A stretch of DNA of 57,251 nt from contig JAJDDE010000061.1 of the NCBI GenBank assembly GCA_029260475.1, positions 1-57,251 on the forward strand. Reading direction: 5' to 3'. This stretch comes from Phycisphaerales bacterium. GTDB lineage: Bacteria > Planctomycetota > Phycisphaerae > Phycisphaerales > UBA1924. Below the pieces are notes generated by a model that ran no database searches, was not told where the DNA came from, and was given only the letters and a program-made list of their open reading frames with translations. Each line of letters opens with the position of its first letter. Position 1 is the first letter of the stretch. Shown one piece after another: positions 20,092 through 28,582 of this stretch. The translations under genes and the position numbers were made by a program.

Positions 20092-20473
20092 GCGCTCGTA
20101 GCTCAGCAGGATAGAGCAGCGGTTTCCTGAGGCGGTGGTTGCCTCCAACCACGAATTGGGGCCCGGCGTGGGAACGCGTCGAGGCGAACCGGGTGAACTC
20201 GGGGAAACCCGCCAGGCGCGACGGCGTCAACGGGCAATCCCGAGCCGAGCCGTCGGCGGGGCCGATGTCCATTTACGGGCGTCTGTGCCGGCGGAAGGTG
20301 TAGAGACCAGCGGGTGAGCTCCCCAGCGATACCCCCGCGACAGCGCCCGGCGTCCCATCCTCATCCCCTTTTCGGGGAAGAGAAGGACGAAGAGATGGTC
20401 CGGTCCATCGGGATGGCAAACCGATGGGAAGAGCCGAAATCGCAGGTCGGAGGTTCGAGTCCTCCCGGGCGCG
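20092..20473 (+). tRNA. tRNA-Arg(CCU), interrupted by a group I intron
   Basis: Two exons, 20092-20128 and 20437-20473, make a 74-nt cloverleaf. The acceptor GCGCTCG pairs with CGGGCGC (one G-U pair). The D stem is GCTC/GAGC and the anticodon stem GCGGT/ATCGC. The anticodon loop TT-CCT-AA has the CCU anticodon at 20126-20128. The T arm is GGAGG-TTCGAGT-CCTCC and the discriminator base is G. CCA is not encoded. The interruption lies exactly after anticodon base 36, the insertion site I recall for the Agrobacterium tRNA-Arg(CCU) intron. This tRNA reads the AGG codon and must be spliced to function. Confidence 0.93.
20129..20436 (+). ncRNA. Group I self-splicing intron in the tRNA-Arg anticodon loop
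   Basis: A 308-nt insert with a complete group I core. The P7 region AAGGTGTAGAGACCA is nearly identical to that of the Azoarcus tRNA-Ile intron. Pairings by eye: P1 exon TCCT plus intron GA with TTGGGG (20156-20161), giving U-G at the splice site; P2 GGCGTG/CGCGTC capped by a GGAA tetraloop; P3 CCGGGT (20189-20194)/GCCCGG (20345-20350); P4 CTCGGG (20198-20203)/CCCGAG (20239-20244); P5 CCCG/CGGG; P7 AGACCA (20304-20309)/TGGTCC (20396-20401); P8 CGTCC/GGACG; P9 CCATCGG/CCGATGG. The last base is G (omega-G, 20436). No homing-endonuclease ORF fits inside. Confidence 0.93.
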
Positions 20474-20749
20474 CTTGATGTCTTGAATTCGGGGCCCAAA
20501 CCCGGTGCAACGCCCGACTTCGGGCGGTGTAGACTCAATCTGGAGGCCGAGGATTCCCCGCAAATCGGTCCGCGTGATGGTTCGGTGGATGTTTGTACAT
20601 CTTCCGCATCAGAACGCTGATCGTGGCACCGTTGGTGGTGGCGGGTGGGGGGTTTCAGGCCGATACCAAGTCCGCTGTGCCCGCGTCATGCAACGCGGGC
20701 GGGTGTTCTCGAACCTTCTGCATGACTCGACCCGAGGAGTGGTGACACG
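20474..20749. other. Spacer between tRNA-Arg and the DUF1573 gene
   Basis: About 276 bases without a supported gene. It contains one perfect 7-bp hairpin (CGCCCGA / TCGGGCG, 20511-20526) without a T-run, 38 bases after the tRNA, which may help end or process the tRNA transcript. A GAGGAG box at 20734-20739 serves the next gene. Confidence 0.5.
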
Positions 20750-22144
20750 ATGATCGACCTGAAGACGAAGCGCAACCGACTCGTTGCATGGACCGCCGCA
20801 GGATGCGCCCTGCTGGCGCTGGTGGGCTGTGACCAAGCCGCCAGCACCCCCCAAGCCCAGACCACGCCGGCCGCGAACACCGTGACCGGGAATACGGCTG
20901 ACACCGACGCCAAGACCACCCCGGTCGAAACTCCCGCCCCGCAGCAGGCGGCCCCCAAGCCCCCGCAGGACAACCGCACGCAGGCCGACCTCCGCGTGGA
21001 GCGTGAGCGTGAGTTGCTCGAGAACCAGGGCGTAGTCTTCTCGGATGATCCCGACGCCCAGCCCCGACTGATGATCCGTGGCGACACCACACAGCACGCC
21101 GGCGTCATCTACTCCAATAAGCAGCCAGTTCAGTTCGTGTTCAACCTCTACAACGGCGGCACCAGCGACCTGATCATCACCCGCATCTCCTCCAGTTGCG
21201 GCTGCACGGTCCCGAAAAAGGATGGCCTCGTTGACGTCGCCTTCCCTCCCGGCGCCGACCTCCCGCCTCTTGAGATCGCCTACACCCCCAAGAGCACCGG
21301 TGACTCGAGCAAGGCCGTGACCCTGTTCACCAACGATCCCGTGAGCCCCATCGTGCGTCTGAAGATCGGCGCGAACATGGCGGCACTCGCCGCGGCCAGC
21401 CCGGCCGACATCCGCCCCGGAGAACTCCGCGCCGGGAGGACCCACATCGTGAAGTTTGACGTGCTCGCCTTCGACGCGAACGCGAAGATCACGAGTATCA
21501 CCGCGCCCAAGATGGAAGGCATGCTCGACTTCAACGTGCTCGAGCCCGTCGAGATCTCCGACGAGAAGTCGGCCTACAAGGTCCGCATCCCCGTCGAGAT
21601 CGTCTTCCCCAAGGAACTCGGCGACCGCAAAATCTCCAACACGATCAACATCATCGTCCTCGCAACGCCCCCGGGCGAGAGCGAAGCCGTGGAGTCGCCC
21701 CTTGCAGCGCGACTCGTCGCGAACCTCGCGGGTGACCTCCGGTTCACCCGCCCCTTCGCCCGAGTCTCGTACTCCGAGCCCGGAGAGACGTACTCCTTCT
21801 CCTCGAACCTGACCTCGGTCTCGGGGAGCGACTTCGAGATCACCCGCGTCGTCGCACACGACCGGCGCTCGCAGGCGGAGATCGAACTCACGGTCTCCTA
21901 CGAACGGGTCGAAGAGGCCCGCGTCCCGACGTGGCGCATGAGCTTCGATGGCCAGGCCCCACAGACCGGTTCTGTGACCGGTGAGGTCACCGTGTACACG
22001 AGCCTCGTCGATGAGCCCCCCGCGAAGATGACCTTCTCCGGCATGCTCACACCCAAGCGCACCGGCCAGCCGGCCAAGCCGGCCAACGGTGCCGCTCCGT
22101 CTCCGGGCATGAACGATCGCGTACGCCGCAGCTCGCCCAGTTAA
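20750..22144 (+). CDS. DUF1573-domain lipoprotein
   Basis: A 464-residue predicted lipoprotein (LVGC, Cys27) followed by a low-complexity Ala/Thr/Pro linker. The DUF1573 domain is marked by QFVFNLYNGGTSDLIITRI, SSSCGCTVPKKD and LEIAYTPKSTGDSSKAVTLF, an immunoglobulin-like beta fold with the conserved CGCT motif. Proteins with this domain are common in Planctomycetes and Bacteroidetes and are exported; their role is not established. ATG 20750 has a GAGGAG box about 10 bases upstream, and a terminator follows. Confidence 0.82.
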   Translation: MIDLKTKRNRLVAWTAAGCALLALVGCDQAASTPQAQTTPAANTVTGNTADTDAKTTPVETPAPQQAAPKPPQDNRTQADLRVERERELLENQGVVFSDDPDAQPRLMIRGDTTQHAGVIYSNKQPVQFVFNLYNGGTSDLIITRISSSCGCTVPKKDGLVDVAFPPGADLPPLEIAYTPKSTGDSSKAVTLFTNDPVSPIVRLKIGANMAALAAASPADIRPGELRAGRTHIVKFDVLAFDANAKITSITAPKMEGMLDFNVLEPVEISDEKSAYKVRIPVEIVFPKELGDRKISNTINIIVLATPPGESEAVESPLAARLVANLAGDLRFTRPFARVSYSEPGETYSFSSNLTSVSGSDFEITRVVAHDRRSQAEIELTVSYERVEEARVPTWRMSFDGQAPQTGSVTGEVTVYTSLVDEPPAKMTFSGMLTPKRTGQPAKPANGAAPSPGMNDRVRRSSPS

Positions 22145-22166
22145 CCGACGACCACAACGGCAACAC

Positions 22167-22201
22167 CACGCGGGCGCCACTCGGCGTCCGCGTGTCGTTT
22201 T
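22167..22201 (+). terminator. Rho-independent terminator after the DUF1573 gene
   Basis: A 12-bp stem, with one G-U pair, between CACGCGGGCGCC and GGCGTCCGCGTG, with a four-base loop and TCGTTTT at the 3' side. It starts 23 bases after the stop codon. Confidence 0.85.
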
Positions 22202-22321
22202 GAGGCAACACACGATGAGGCATCCGAGCATCACAGAACCCGAGCGGGTGTTATCGGTCGCGATAGCAGGCCAGCAGTGGGGTCACAGGCCGGTGGCACA
22301 CGGATTGTCTGTTGACCCCCC

Positions 22322-22822
22322 ATGGAGATGAGAAAAAAGCACAGGCGTTCACGCTTCGGGCGGGTGGTCTTCCGCCTCATGGCCATCATTCCCCTCGGGC
22401 TCGGGCTGCCGGGCTGCGCCTCCAGCGGCCCGCCCGCCCACCGCCCGAGCACGCTGGCGCCATCGGCGGCCCTCGTCTACGCCTCCGACGCGATGCTCGC
22501 ATGGGAAGGCAGCCAAGCCCCGCCAGACAGCGCCCGGTTTGAGTTCGCCCGCAACGACGCGATCCTCGGCGGCGGGCAGCCCGTCGCCCTCCGGGCCACC
22601 AACCAGTGGCCCGAGACGCTCCTGCCCATCGAGCGACCCGTCGTCTTCCGCCTCTTCCAGCAGGACCTCGGCTCCTATTCCCGCTCGTACGACCGTCGAT
22701 TCGACGGAGACTCCCGCTCCGGTCAAGGCTACGACCGTGGGGCGTACAACCGAGACTCCGATCGAAGCGGGCGAGGCTCGGACCGCGGGGCCTATAACGG
22801 TCGATATCAGGGTCGTCGGTGA
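22322..22822 (+). CDS. Small putative lipoprotein with a Tyr/Arg/Gly-rich tail
   Basis: A 166-residue protein with a basic N-terminus, hydrophobic helix and lipobox LPGC (Cys32). No domain is recognised in the middle (residues 35-115). The C-terminal 50 residues are low-complexity, built from imperfect repeats (YDRGAYNRDSDRSGR, SDRGAYNGRYQGRR), probably disordered and possibly cell-wall or nucleic-acid interacting because of charge. ATG 22322 is used; an ATG two codons later is equally possible. Confidence 0.55.
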   Translation: MEMRKKHRRSRFGRVVFRLMAIIPLGLGLPGCASSGPPAHRPSTLAPSAALVYASDAMLAWEGSQAPPDSARFEFARNDAILGGGQPVALRATNQWPETLLPIERPVVFRLFQQDLGSYSRSYDRRFDGDSRSGQGYDRGAYNRDSDRSGRGSDRGAYNGRYQGRR

Positions 22823-22894
22823 AGATGGGCTAGGGTTGACGATCGGTTCCGGCTGACGTGTCCCACAAGGAGCCCTCGTGTCCCAAGTCCAATG

Positions 22895-22923
22895 TTGACG
22901 GGCGTTTGTGTGCGGTGCATACT
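22895..22923 (+). promoter_or_regulatory. Candidate sigma70-type promoter for HU
   Basis: TTGACG (22895-22900) and CATACT (22918-22923) are separated by 17 bases, and the -10 is 44 bases before the HU start codon. The -35 matches five of six consensus bases and the -10 four of six. Confidence 0.45.
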
Positions 22924-22967
22924 GTGGTGCTCTCTACGCCGCAACACCTGACTGGGCCCGCACAGCC

Positions 22968-23273
22968 ATGAACACCATCACCAAGAAGGAACTGATCGAT
23001 CGCATCGCCGATCTGACCGATCAGAAACGCGCTGACGTCAAAAAGACGGTTCAGAGCTTCCTCGACGAGGTCATCATCGAACTCGGTAAAGGCAACCGCC
23101 TCGAGTTCCGCGACTTCGGCGTCTTCGAGATCCGCGAACGCAAGGCGCGTCAGGCCCAGAACCCCAAGACGCTCGAGCCGGTCAGCGTGCCCGCGAAGAA
23201 GGTCGTGAAGTTCAAGGTCGGACGCCTGATGCAGGAATCCGTGAGCGAGCCCGAAGAGGGCGCCGAGCTGTAA
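22968..23273 (+). CDS. hup: HU-family DNA-binding protein
   Basis: A 101-residue histone-like protein of normal HU/IHF length. It has KKELIDRIADLTDQKRADVK at the N-terminus and LEFRDFGVFEIRERKARQAQ followed by NPKT in the DNA-binding beta-arm, which includes the expected basic residues and the Pro of the kinking tip. It bends and compacts DNA as a dimer. The tail is acidic (SEPEEGAEL). ATG 22968 is chosen over an upstream in-frame start because the family match begins at its second residue and the predicted promoter lies between the two. Confidence 0.93.
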   Translation: MNTITKKELIDRIADLTDQKRADVKKTVQSFLDEVIIELGKGNRLEFRDFGVFEIRERKARQAQNPKTLEPVSVPAKKVVKFKVGRLMQESVSEPEEGAEL

Positions 23274-23293
23274 GGCCCGTCCTCCCGTCCCGA

Positions 23294-23929
23294 TTACAAC
23301 CGAATGCCGAGCTCGGACAGGTGACCGATCACCTGCTGTGCGCTGTCGCCCGCGTGGTCGATCCGGTGCGCCCGCCAGCCCGCCCGTTGAGCGCCCACGA
23401 CGTTGGGCTCCAGATCATCGAAGAAGACCAGTTCCTCGGGCGCCGCGCCGAGTTGCTCCTCCGCGAGCCGGTAGATCCGCTCATCGGGCTTCACCGCGCC
23501 GAGTTCGTGCGACACGAGCGGTCTGGAGATCGCCGCGCACGCCGGGGAGGCACCGAGCAAGCCGTCCCAGTGCGATTTGTTCGTGTTGCTCAGGCACGCG
23601 GTCATCACGCCGGCACCATTGAGCCCCTCGATCACGCGCTGGATTCCCGGGTAGTCCTCCATGACCCACGCGCGATGCACGCGCTCGACCTCCTCGGGCG
23701 AGTACAGGCCTTCGATCGCCTCGGAGACGCCACCGAAGTACGCGTCGCACGCGATCGCCCCGGACTGGTACCCGTCGGACAGGCTCGAGCGCCGCTCACG
23801 CAGCTCGTATTCCGCGAGCCGCTCCGGGGACCGCACATCGACACCGGCTTGTGCGCACGCCTGGGCCCACGTCCGGCAGACCCGCACCACAACCCCCCCG
23901 AGATCGAAGACCACCACCCGCACGCTCAT
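23294..23929 (-). CDS. HAD-superfamily (subclass IA) hydrolase
   Basis: A 211-residue HAD phosphatase-like protein. Motif 1 is FDLGGVVV with nucleophile Asp9; the usual acid/base Asp two residues later is Gly, as seen in the DLGGVL subgroup. Motif 2 is CLSNTNKSHW, motif 3 the Lys in VKPDERIY, and motif 4 FFDDLEPNVVGA. It probably hydrolyses a small phosphorylated metabolite; loss of the second Asp leaves phosphatase versus other hydrolase activity open. The start overlaps the truD stop (ATGA), indicating translational coupling. Confidence 0.82.
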   Translation of the reverse strand: MSVRVVVFDLGGVVVRVCRTWAQACAQAGVDVRSPERLAEYELRERRSSLSDGYQSGAIACDAYFGGVSEAIEGLYSPEEVERVHRAWVMEDYPGIQRVIEGLNGAGVMTACLSNTNKSHWDGLLGASPACAAISRPLVSHELGAVKPDERIYRLAEEQLGAAPEELVFFDDLEPNVVGAQRAGWRAHRIDHAGDSAQQVIGHLSELGIRL

Positions 23930-25275
23930 CTCGTGCCCTTTGGGGTCAACGACGCGACACGCGCGGCTGCGATCTCGGGCTGCGGGTGCGCCTTGGTGAT
24001 CTCACGAACCACGACCGTCGCGAAGGACCCGGGCGGCAGCTCGAACGCGACTCTGATGTACCCGCCGTGCTCGTCCACGCCGCCCTCGACATCGGGGTCC
24101 GTCAGCGGCACGCGGATCGCCCGACGCGTGCCCGCCGCCCCGCCCTGGTCGCCGTCGAACTCCGCCAGGTCATCGAGCGTCACGCCCGTGCGTTCGAGCA
24201 GTGCCTTCTCGTGCTTCCCCGCGTGGTGCTCGGCGTTCAGCATCTTCGGGCCGAACATGGGGCCGGCGACCGAGAGCTCGAACGTCGCCAACCGGCGCGC
24301 CGTCTCGGGGTCCTCCGCCAGCTCGCGGTCCACCACGAAGGGCCGCCCCGAGGGCACACGGCACGCGACGTCCCCGTCCGCCAGGGTGTCGAACCCGCCC
24401 GCGGAGAGCCGGTCAGCGACGAACCGGTTGAAGAGCCACGACTGGAACGCGCTGATCCAGAACCGGCGCTGCACCTTGGGCACGCTGAACACCGCGCTCT
24501 CCGCGTCGGCCCCCTCCGCCAGCGCCCGCAGCGCCGCCCGCTCGTTGCGCATCCCGTCGTGCGCGCGCTCGAGCGCGGCTTCGTACGCGCCCGCCGCGTA
24601 GTGCCCACGCATCTGGTCGTCGCGGAAGTGATCGCCCAGCGCGTCGGGGCCCAGGAACGTGTCCAGCAGTGTCTGGTACTCACGCCGGAGCAGCATCATG
24701 CCCAGCTCGTGGTTGTTGAGGCGTGCGCCGAAGCGCTGCTCGCCGTAGAAGTTCGGCACGCCCCGCTCCGAGAGCAGGTCGAGCGTCTTCTTCACGCGGA
24801 TCACACCCAGCGGGTCCGCGTCGCGCAGTCGGATGGAGAACCGGTTCGCTCGCAGGTGCCCGACGCGGAGCTTGTTCGTGTGCAGGTCCGTCCAGAGGAT
24901 GCTGATCTGCGGGTGGTCGAGCATCGGGAAGTCCTCGTCCGTCTTCCCTGGAGTGTGGACGGAGACGACCTGGCGCGTGATCGCGTGCTTGTCCTTCATG
25001 CCCGCGTAGCCGACCGCGTGCTCGCGCACGCTGAAGTGCCTCGCGATGATGCGCACCATCTCGCTCGTCGAGAGGCCTCGTTTCTCCACGAAGAGGTAGA
25101 TGTGCTCGCCCTCGCCCGCCGGCTGGTACAGCGGCTGCTCATCGACGAGGAAGTCCTCGTCGCGCGTCTTCAGCACGCCCGGCACCCCCTGGATCTCGCG
25201 CGTCACGTACTGCCCGGGCATCAGCCCGACCGGGTCGGCGAAGCTCGGTCCGTCCTTCGTGTCGGCGGCGCTCAC
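23926..25275 (-). CDS. truD: tRNA pseudouridine(13) synthase TruD
   Basis: A 449-residue TruD-type synthase. GYAGMKDKHAITRQ carries the catalytic Asp95, and the flanking LFVEKRGLSTSEMVRIIA, LRANRFSIRLRD and NFYGEQRFG are TruD signatures. The inserted TRUD domain (about residues 165-330) is present. It isomerises uridine 13 in tRNA-Glu. The start is GTG 25275, overlapping the previous stop (GTGA); the longer upstream frame runs into the neighbour and is rejected. About 100 residues longer than E. coli TruD, nearer archaeal/eukaryal sizes. Confidence 0.92.
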   Translation of the reverse strand: MSAADTKDGPSFADPVGLMPGQYVTREIQGVPGVLKTRDEDFLVDEQPLYQPAGEGEHIYLFVEKRGLSTSEMVRIIARHFSVREHAVGYAGMKDKHAITRQVVSVHTPGKTDEDFPMLDHPQISILWTDLHTNKLRVGHLRANRFSIRLRDADPLGVIRVKKTLDLLSERGVPNFYGEQRFGARLNNHELGMMLLRREYQTLLDTFLGPDALGDHFRDDQMRGHYAAGAYEAALERAHDGMRNERAALRALAEGADAESAVFSVPKVQRRFWISAFQSWLFNRFVADRLSAGGFDTLADGDVACRVPSGRPFVVDRELAEDPETARRLATFELSVAGPMFGPKMLNAEHHAGKHEKALLERTGVTLDDLAEFDGDQGGAAGTRRAIRVPLTDPDVEGGVDEHGGYIRVAFELPPGSFATVVVREITKAHPQPEIAAARVASLTPKGTR

Positions 25276-25676
25276 AGGTCGCTCTGCGCCTGCTCGAGCA
25301 CGTGCTCGGCGACGAAGATCGGCACCTCCGCCTCGACGCACAGCGCGATGGCATCGGAGGGGCGGGAGTCGATCACGAGCTCCTCGCCCGAGGCGGTCGT
25401 GATGTGCAGTTCCGCGAAGAAGGTGTGGTCGCGGAGATCGCTGATCTCGACGCGCTCCAGCACGCCCCCGAAGGACTCGATCACGTTCGCCAGCAGCTCG
25501 TGCGTGAGCGGACGCTTGATCTCCATGCCCTGAAAACGGCGTTTGATCGCCTCGGCCTCAGCGAGTCCGATGAGGATCGGGAAGGTGCGATCGCCGTCGA
25601 GCTCGGTCAGCTCAATGATCTGCAGATCGTGCATCTCGCAGATCAGGATGCGGCTCAGCTCCATCCGAATCGTCAT
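25272..25676 (-). CDS. Bifunctional nuclease (DUF151) family protein
   Basis: A 134-residue DUF151 protein: MELSRILICEMHDLQIIEL, FPILIGLAEAEAIKRR, RPLTHELLANVIESFG, IDSRPSDAIALCVEAEVPIF. The last segment is the most conserved part of the family, members of which have been reported to have DNase/RNase activity. ATG 25676 is chosen because the family match begins there and a GAGGG box precedes it. It overlaps truD by four bases (GTGA) and is the third-last gene of the long minus-strand run. Confidence 0.88.
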   Translation of the reverse strand: MTIRMELSRILICEMHDLQIIELTELDGDRTFPILIGLAEAEAIKRRFQGMEIKRPLTHELLANVIESFGGVLERVEISDLRDHTFFAELHITTASGEELVIDSRPSDAIALCVEAEVPIFVAEHVLEQAQSDL

Positions 25677-25787
25677 GGACCCTCGCGATCGCTCGTTCCA
25701 CACCTCGATCGGCCGCGGGCCATCCGCGGCACACCGGATGGTGGGCGCACGCACGCCCCGAGTCAACCGCCCGGAGTCAGACGGCGG

Positions 25788-28562
25788 TCAATCCGACATG
25801 ATCCCCGACGGGCGAGACGCGTAATAGCCACGCATCAGCCCGAGGATCCGGAGCGGGCCCGTCGCCTTGACGCCCTCGCGGCGTCGGGCGGCCCCGATGT
25901 CGTAGAGGCGGCTCCACTGGCGGAAGAGCGTCGCGTACGCCCAGCGCAGCGAGCGTTCCGGGTCATACAGGTTGGTGGATTCGCTGAGCACGCCGTTCAG
26001 CTCGATGACGCTGAATCGCCCGGCCCTGAGGTCCTCCTCCGATGCCGCCCGCACATCGAAGCGCCCGAAGTCGATCCGGTCGCCGGTCTCCTGGTTCCGG
26101 TACCCCTGGGCGAGGTCGTCGATGGTGCGCTCGAACGCGGGTGTGATCAGGTCCGCGCCGTCGCCGAACATCGTGCCCTGCGCGTGGTTGCCCGCCTTCG
26201 TGAGCTCCAGCGACTCGCCCTTCTCCAACACGTCGTCCAGACGCTCCTCGAACCGGCGGAGGAAGACCTTCGCCTGCATGCGGTAGCGCGGGTGCTCCCA
26301 GATGAGGTGCTCGATCGTGTGCTCGCCGTCGCCGGTGAGCACGGGGAAGGTCTTGCGCGTCACGCTGAAGACCTCGCCGGTCCACGCATCGACGGGTCCA
26401 TCTGGCTGTGGCACGCGCGACCAGAAAACGCCCACCTCTATCGGGCCCGGGTGGTACCGCTGCACCTGCACCTCGCGGGTCATGCGATTGAGATACTCGT
26501 GGACATCCTCGGGCGTGCGCGCCACGCGGATGCCGAAACCACGCTGGGCCGCCTCGGGCTTGAGGACCACCGGGAAGCCGCCCAGCGCAGGGTCCGAATC
26601 GATCAGCGCAATGGTCTGCCCGGCCCGCTCGGTCGGGTCGTCACCGAGGGGCGCGCGACGAGCCGGGAGCACCAGCCCGGCGCGATCCATCGCGAGCGCG
26701 GACGCCTCCAACGCGCACACGATGTCCGTCTTGGGCTCGTTCACAACTCCGCCCGCCGGCAGGATGCCCGGGTCGGCGCAGGTGAAGGTCATCGGGCCCC
26801 GGCGAGTCAGCGAGAGCCACGCGAGCACCGGCACCAGCGGCAGGTAGAAGACCACGGGGGGCCAGAATTCGTGCGAGACGAGGCGTTTGAGGTCCGCCTG
26901 CATCTTGTGCCGCCCGGAATACGTCGCTTCGTACGACGCGATGCGGATGAGGACGAAGAGCACACTGAACGCGAGCACCACCGCGACGGGGCCGTGGAAG
27001 TAGGTGCTGAAGAACCCGAGCACCGGCTTGCCCACGAAGATCGCCATCATCAGCAGCACCGGCACCCAGATCGCGATCGCGACGGTCATCCAGAACATGA
27101 ACACGAGGATGCGCTCCGAGAGGATGCCCGCCGAGACGTACATCGGCAGGCGTGTGCCAGGGAGCATGCGCGAGAGAAAGACCGCCTTGGCGAGGTGGCG
27201 GTCGAACATCTTCTCCCAGCGCGCGAGCGATCGTTCGGGGATCGACCTGCGGAAGAAACGCCACTTCAGCACGCGTCGCCCCGCGAACCTGCCGATCAGC
27301 ACGAGCCCCCAGTCCCCCACGAGGATGCCCAGGAAGCAGCCGACTATCGCGACACCGATGTCGAGCTGCTGCGTCGAAACCAGCAGGCCCGCTCCGATGA
27401 CGGTGAGGTCCTCGGTGACGAGCGTGAGCCCCGCGATCACCAGGACGATCAGCAGCCAATGCGCTTCGGGCAGCGCGAAGCCGCCGATGGTCCGGTCCCC
27501 GTCACCCGTCGTGGGCGCAAAGTCCGCGACCCGCGCAATCGGCGGGGTGCCCGGCGTGTCGTGCCGATCAACAAAGCGCGTCATCTCGTGGGCGAGCATC
27601 GCGCGCGAGGACGCCGCCGAAGCCCCACCGCTGAAAACGAAGAAGTGGCTCGCGTCGAGCATCAGCAGCGAAGCGCCGGGCGTGATGCGGGCGTGCGCTT
27701 CCGCGGTCGCCGCGGGCACGAGCGGGTCCTCCCGCCCGTGTACGACCAGCAACGGGGTGGTGTACGACTCCAGCACGCCCCTGATCGGGCGCTGGTCCGT
27801 GTCCCAGAAGTCACGGATGAACGCGTGACGCAGCGAGCGTGGCCCCAGCACGCCGAAGTGGGGCAGCGCCTCGGGTAGCACCACCAGCGTCGCGTAGCCC
27901 AGCGCGTACTTCGCGTGCTCGAAGTAGAAGTCGCCCGAGCCCTCGCCCTCCTGCACGCCGATGCCCGCGAGCAGCGTCACACTCGCGATGCGCTGCTCGT
28001 CCATCTCGCCCATCCAGATCGCCGCCCCCGACCCCTGCGACCACCCGAGCACGTGCGCGCGCTCCACGCCGATCTCAGAGAGCATCGCGAGCGCCGCGCG
28101 GGCGTTCGCGCGGAGGCTGTAGCGGGGCACGAATTTGGAGGAGACACCGAACCCGGGTCGGTCCATCGCGAGGACCGTGCGGCCCGACGCGATCGCGAGC
28201 TCGGGCCCGAGCGTGTTGAAGTCGCGCGAGCCCCTCGAGGGTGAGCCGTGGAGAAGCAGGATCGGCGCGAGGGCGGGGGTGTCGTCCCCGCGCCACGGTC
28301 GCGTGCTCCCGATGTACGTCGCGTCCGCGAAGCCCTCCACGCGCTCGTGGATCGGCACCCAGCCCCGGACACCCAGCGACATGGTGTCGCCGCCCGGCGC
28401 CGGGCCATCGTCCGTCATCGCGGGGACGGTGACGAGCGTCACCATCGGATCGGGCGCCGATGACGGCTTGAAGAGGTCGGTCCACAGGTGCGAGCAGACG
28501 AGCAGTGCGAGGTAGATGACCAGCGCGGTGCGCACGCGCCGGCGTTTGAGCACGCCCCGCAT
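25788..28562 (-). CDS. Three-part fusion: alpha/beta hydrolase, DedA/VTT membrane domain, ATP-grasp-like domain
   Basis: A 924-residue protein. After an N-terminal helix (about residues 12-26) comes an exported alpha/beta hydrolase domain (about 90-335): nucleophile Ser175 in GWSQGSG, Asp279 in REDPLVP, His306 in ASHFFVF. Residues 365-550 form a DedA/SNARE-associated domain with GDWGLVLIGRFAGRR and SRMLPGTRLPMYVSAG. After further hydrophobic segments, residues 640-915 resemble ATP-grasp: FPVVLKPEAAQRGFGIRVAR, with Lys668, and VIELNGVLSESTNLYDP. A lipid-related role is inferred from DedA. ATG 28562 is chosen since an earlier ATG would overlap the NRDE gene by 55 bases. Confidence 0.72.
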   Translation of the reverse strand: MRGVLKRRRVRTALVIYLALLVCSHLWTDLFKPSSAPDPMVTLVTVPAMTDDGPAPGGDTMSLGVRGWVPIHERVEGFADATYIGSTRPWRGDDTPALAPILLLHGSPSRGSRDFNTLGPELAIASGRTVLAMDRPGFGVSSKFVPRYSLRANARAALAMLSEIGVERAHVLGWSQGSGAAIWMGEMDEQRIASVTLLAGIGVQEGEGSGDFYFEHAKYALGYATLVVLPEALPHFGVLGPRSLRHAFIRDFWDTDQRPIRGVLESYTTPLLVVHGREDPLVPAATAEAHARITPGASLLMLDASHFFVFSGGASAASSRAMLAHEMTRFVDRHDTPGTPPIARVADFAPTTGDGDRTIGGFALPEAHWLLIVLVIAGLTLVTEDLTVIGAGLLVSTQQLDIGVAIVGCFLGILVGDWGLVLIGRFAGRRVLKWRFFRRSIPERSLARWEKMFDRHLAKAVFLSRMLPGTRLPMYVSAGILSERILVFMFWMTVAIAIWVPVLLMMAIFVGKPVLGFFSTYFHGPVAVVLAFSVLFVLIRIASYEATYSGRHKMQADLKRLVSHEFWPPVVFYLPLVPVLAWLSLTRRGPMTFTCADPGILPAGGVVNEPKTDIVCALEASALAMDRAGLVLPARRAPLGDDPTERAGQTIALIDSDPALGGFPVVLKPEAAQRGFGIRVARTPEDVHEYLNRMTREVQVQRYHPGPIEVGVFWSRVPQPDGPVDAWTGEVFSVTRKTFPVLTGDGEHTIEHLIWEHPRYRMQAKVFLRRFEERLDDVLEKGESLELTKAGNHAQGTMFGDGADLITPAFERTIDDLAQGYRNQETGDRIDFGRFDVRAASEEDLRAGRFSVIELNGVLSESTNLYDPERSLRWAYATLFRQWSRLYDIGAARRREGVKATGPLRILGLMRGYYASRPSGIMSD

Positions 28563-28582
28563 CAGACCCCCGGTGCGCTGTA

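Noticed and set aside
20135-20538. Short open frames inside the intron region on both strands
   Set aside because: They run through paired intron core segments, carry no LAGLIDADG, HNH or GIY-YIG motif, and are explained by GC-rich sequence; the intron has no room for a homing endonuclease.
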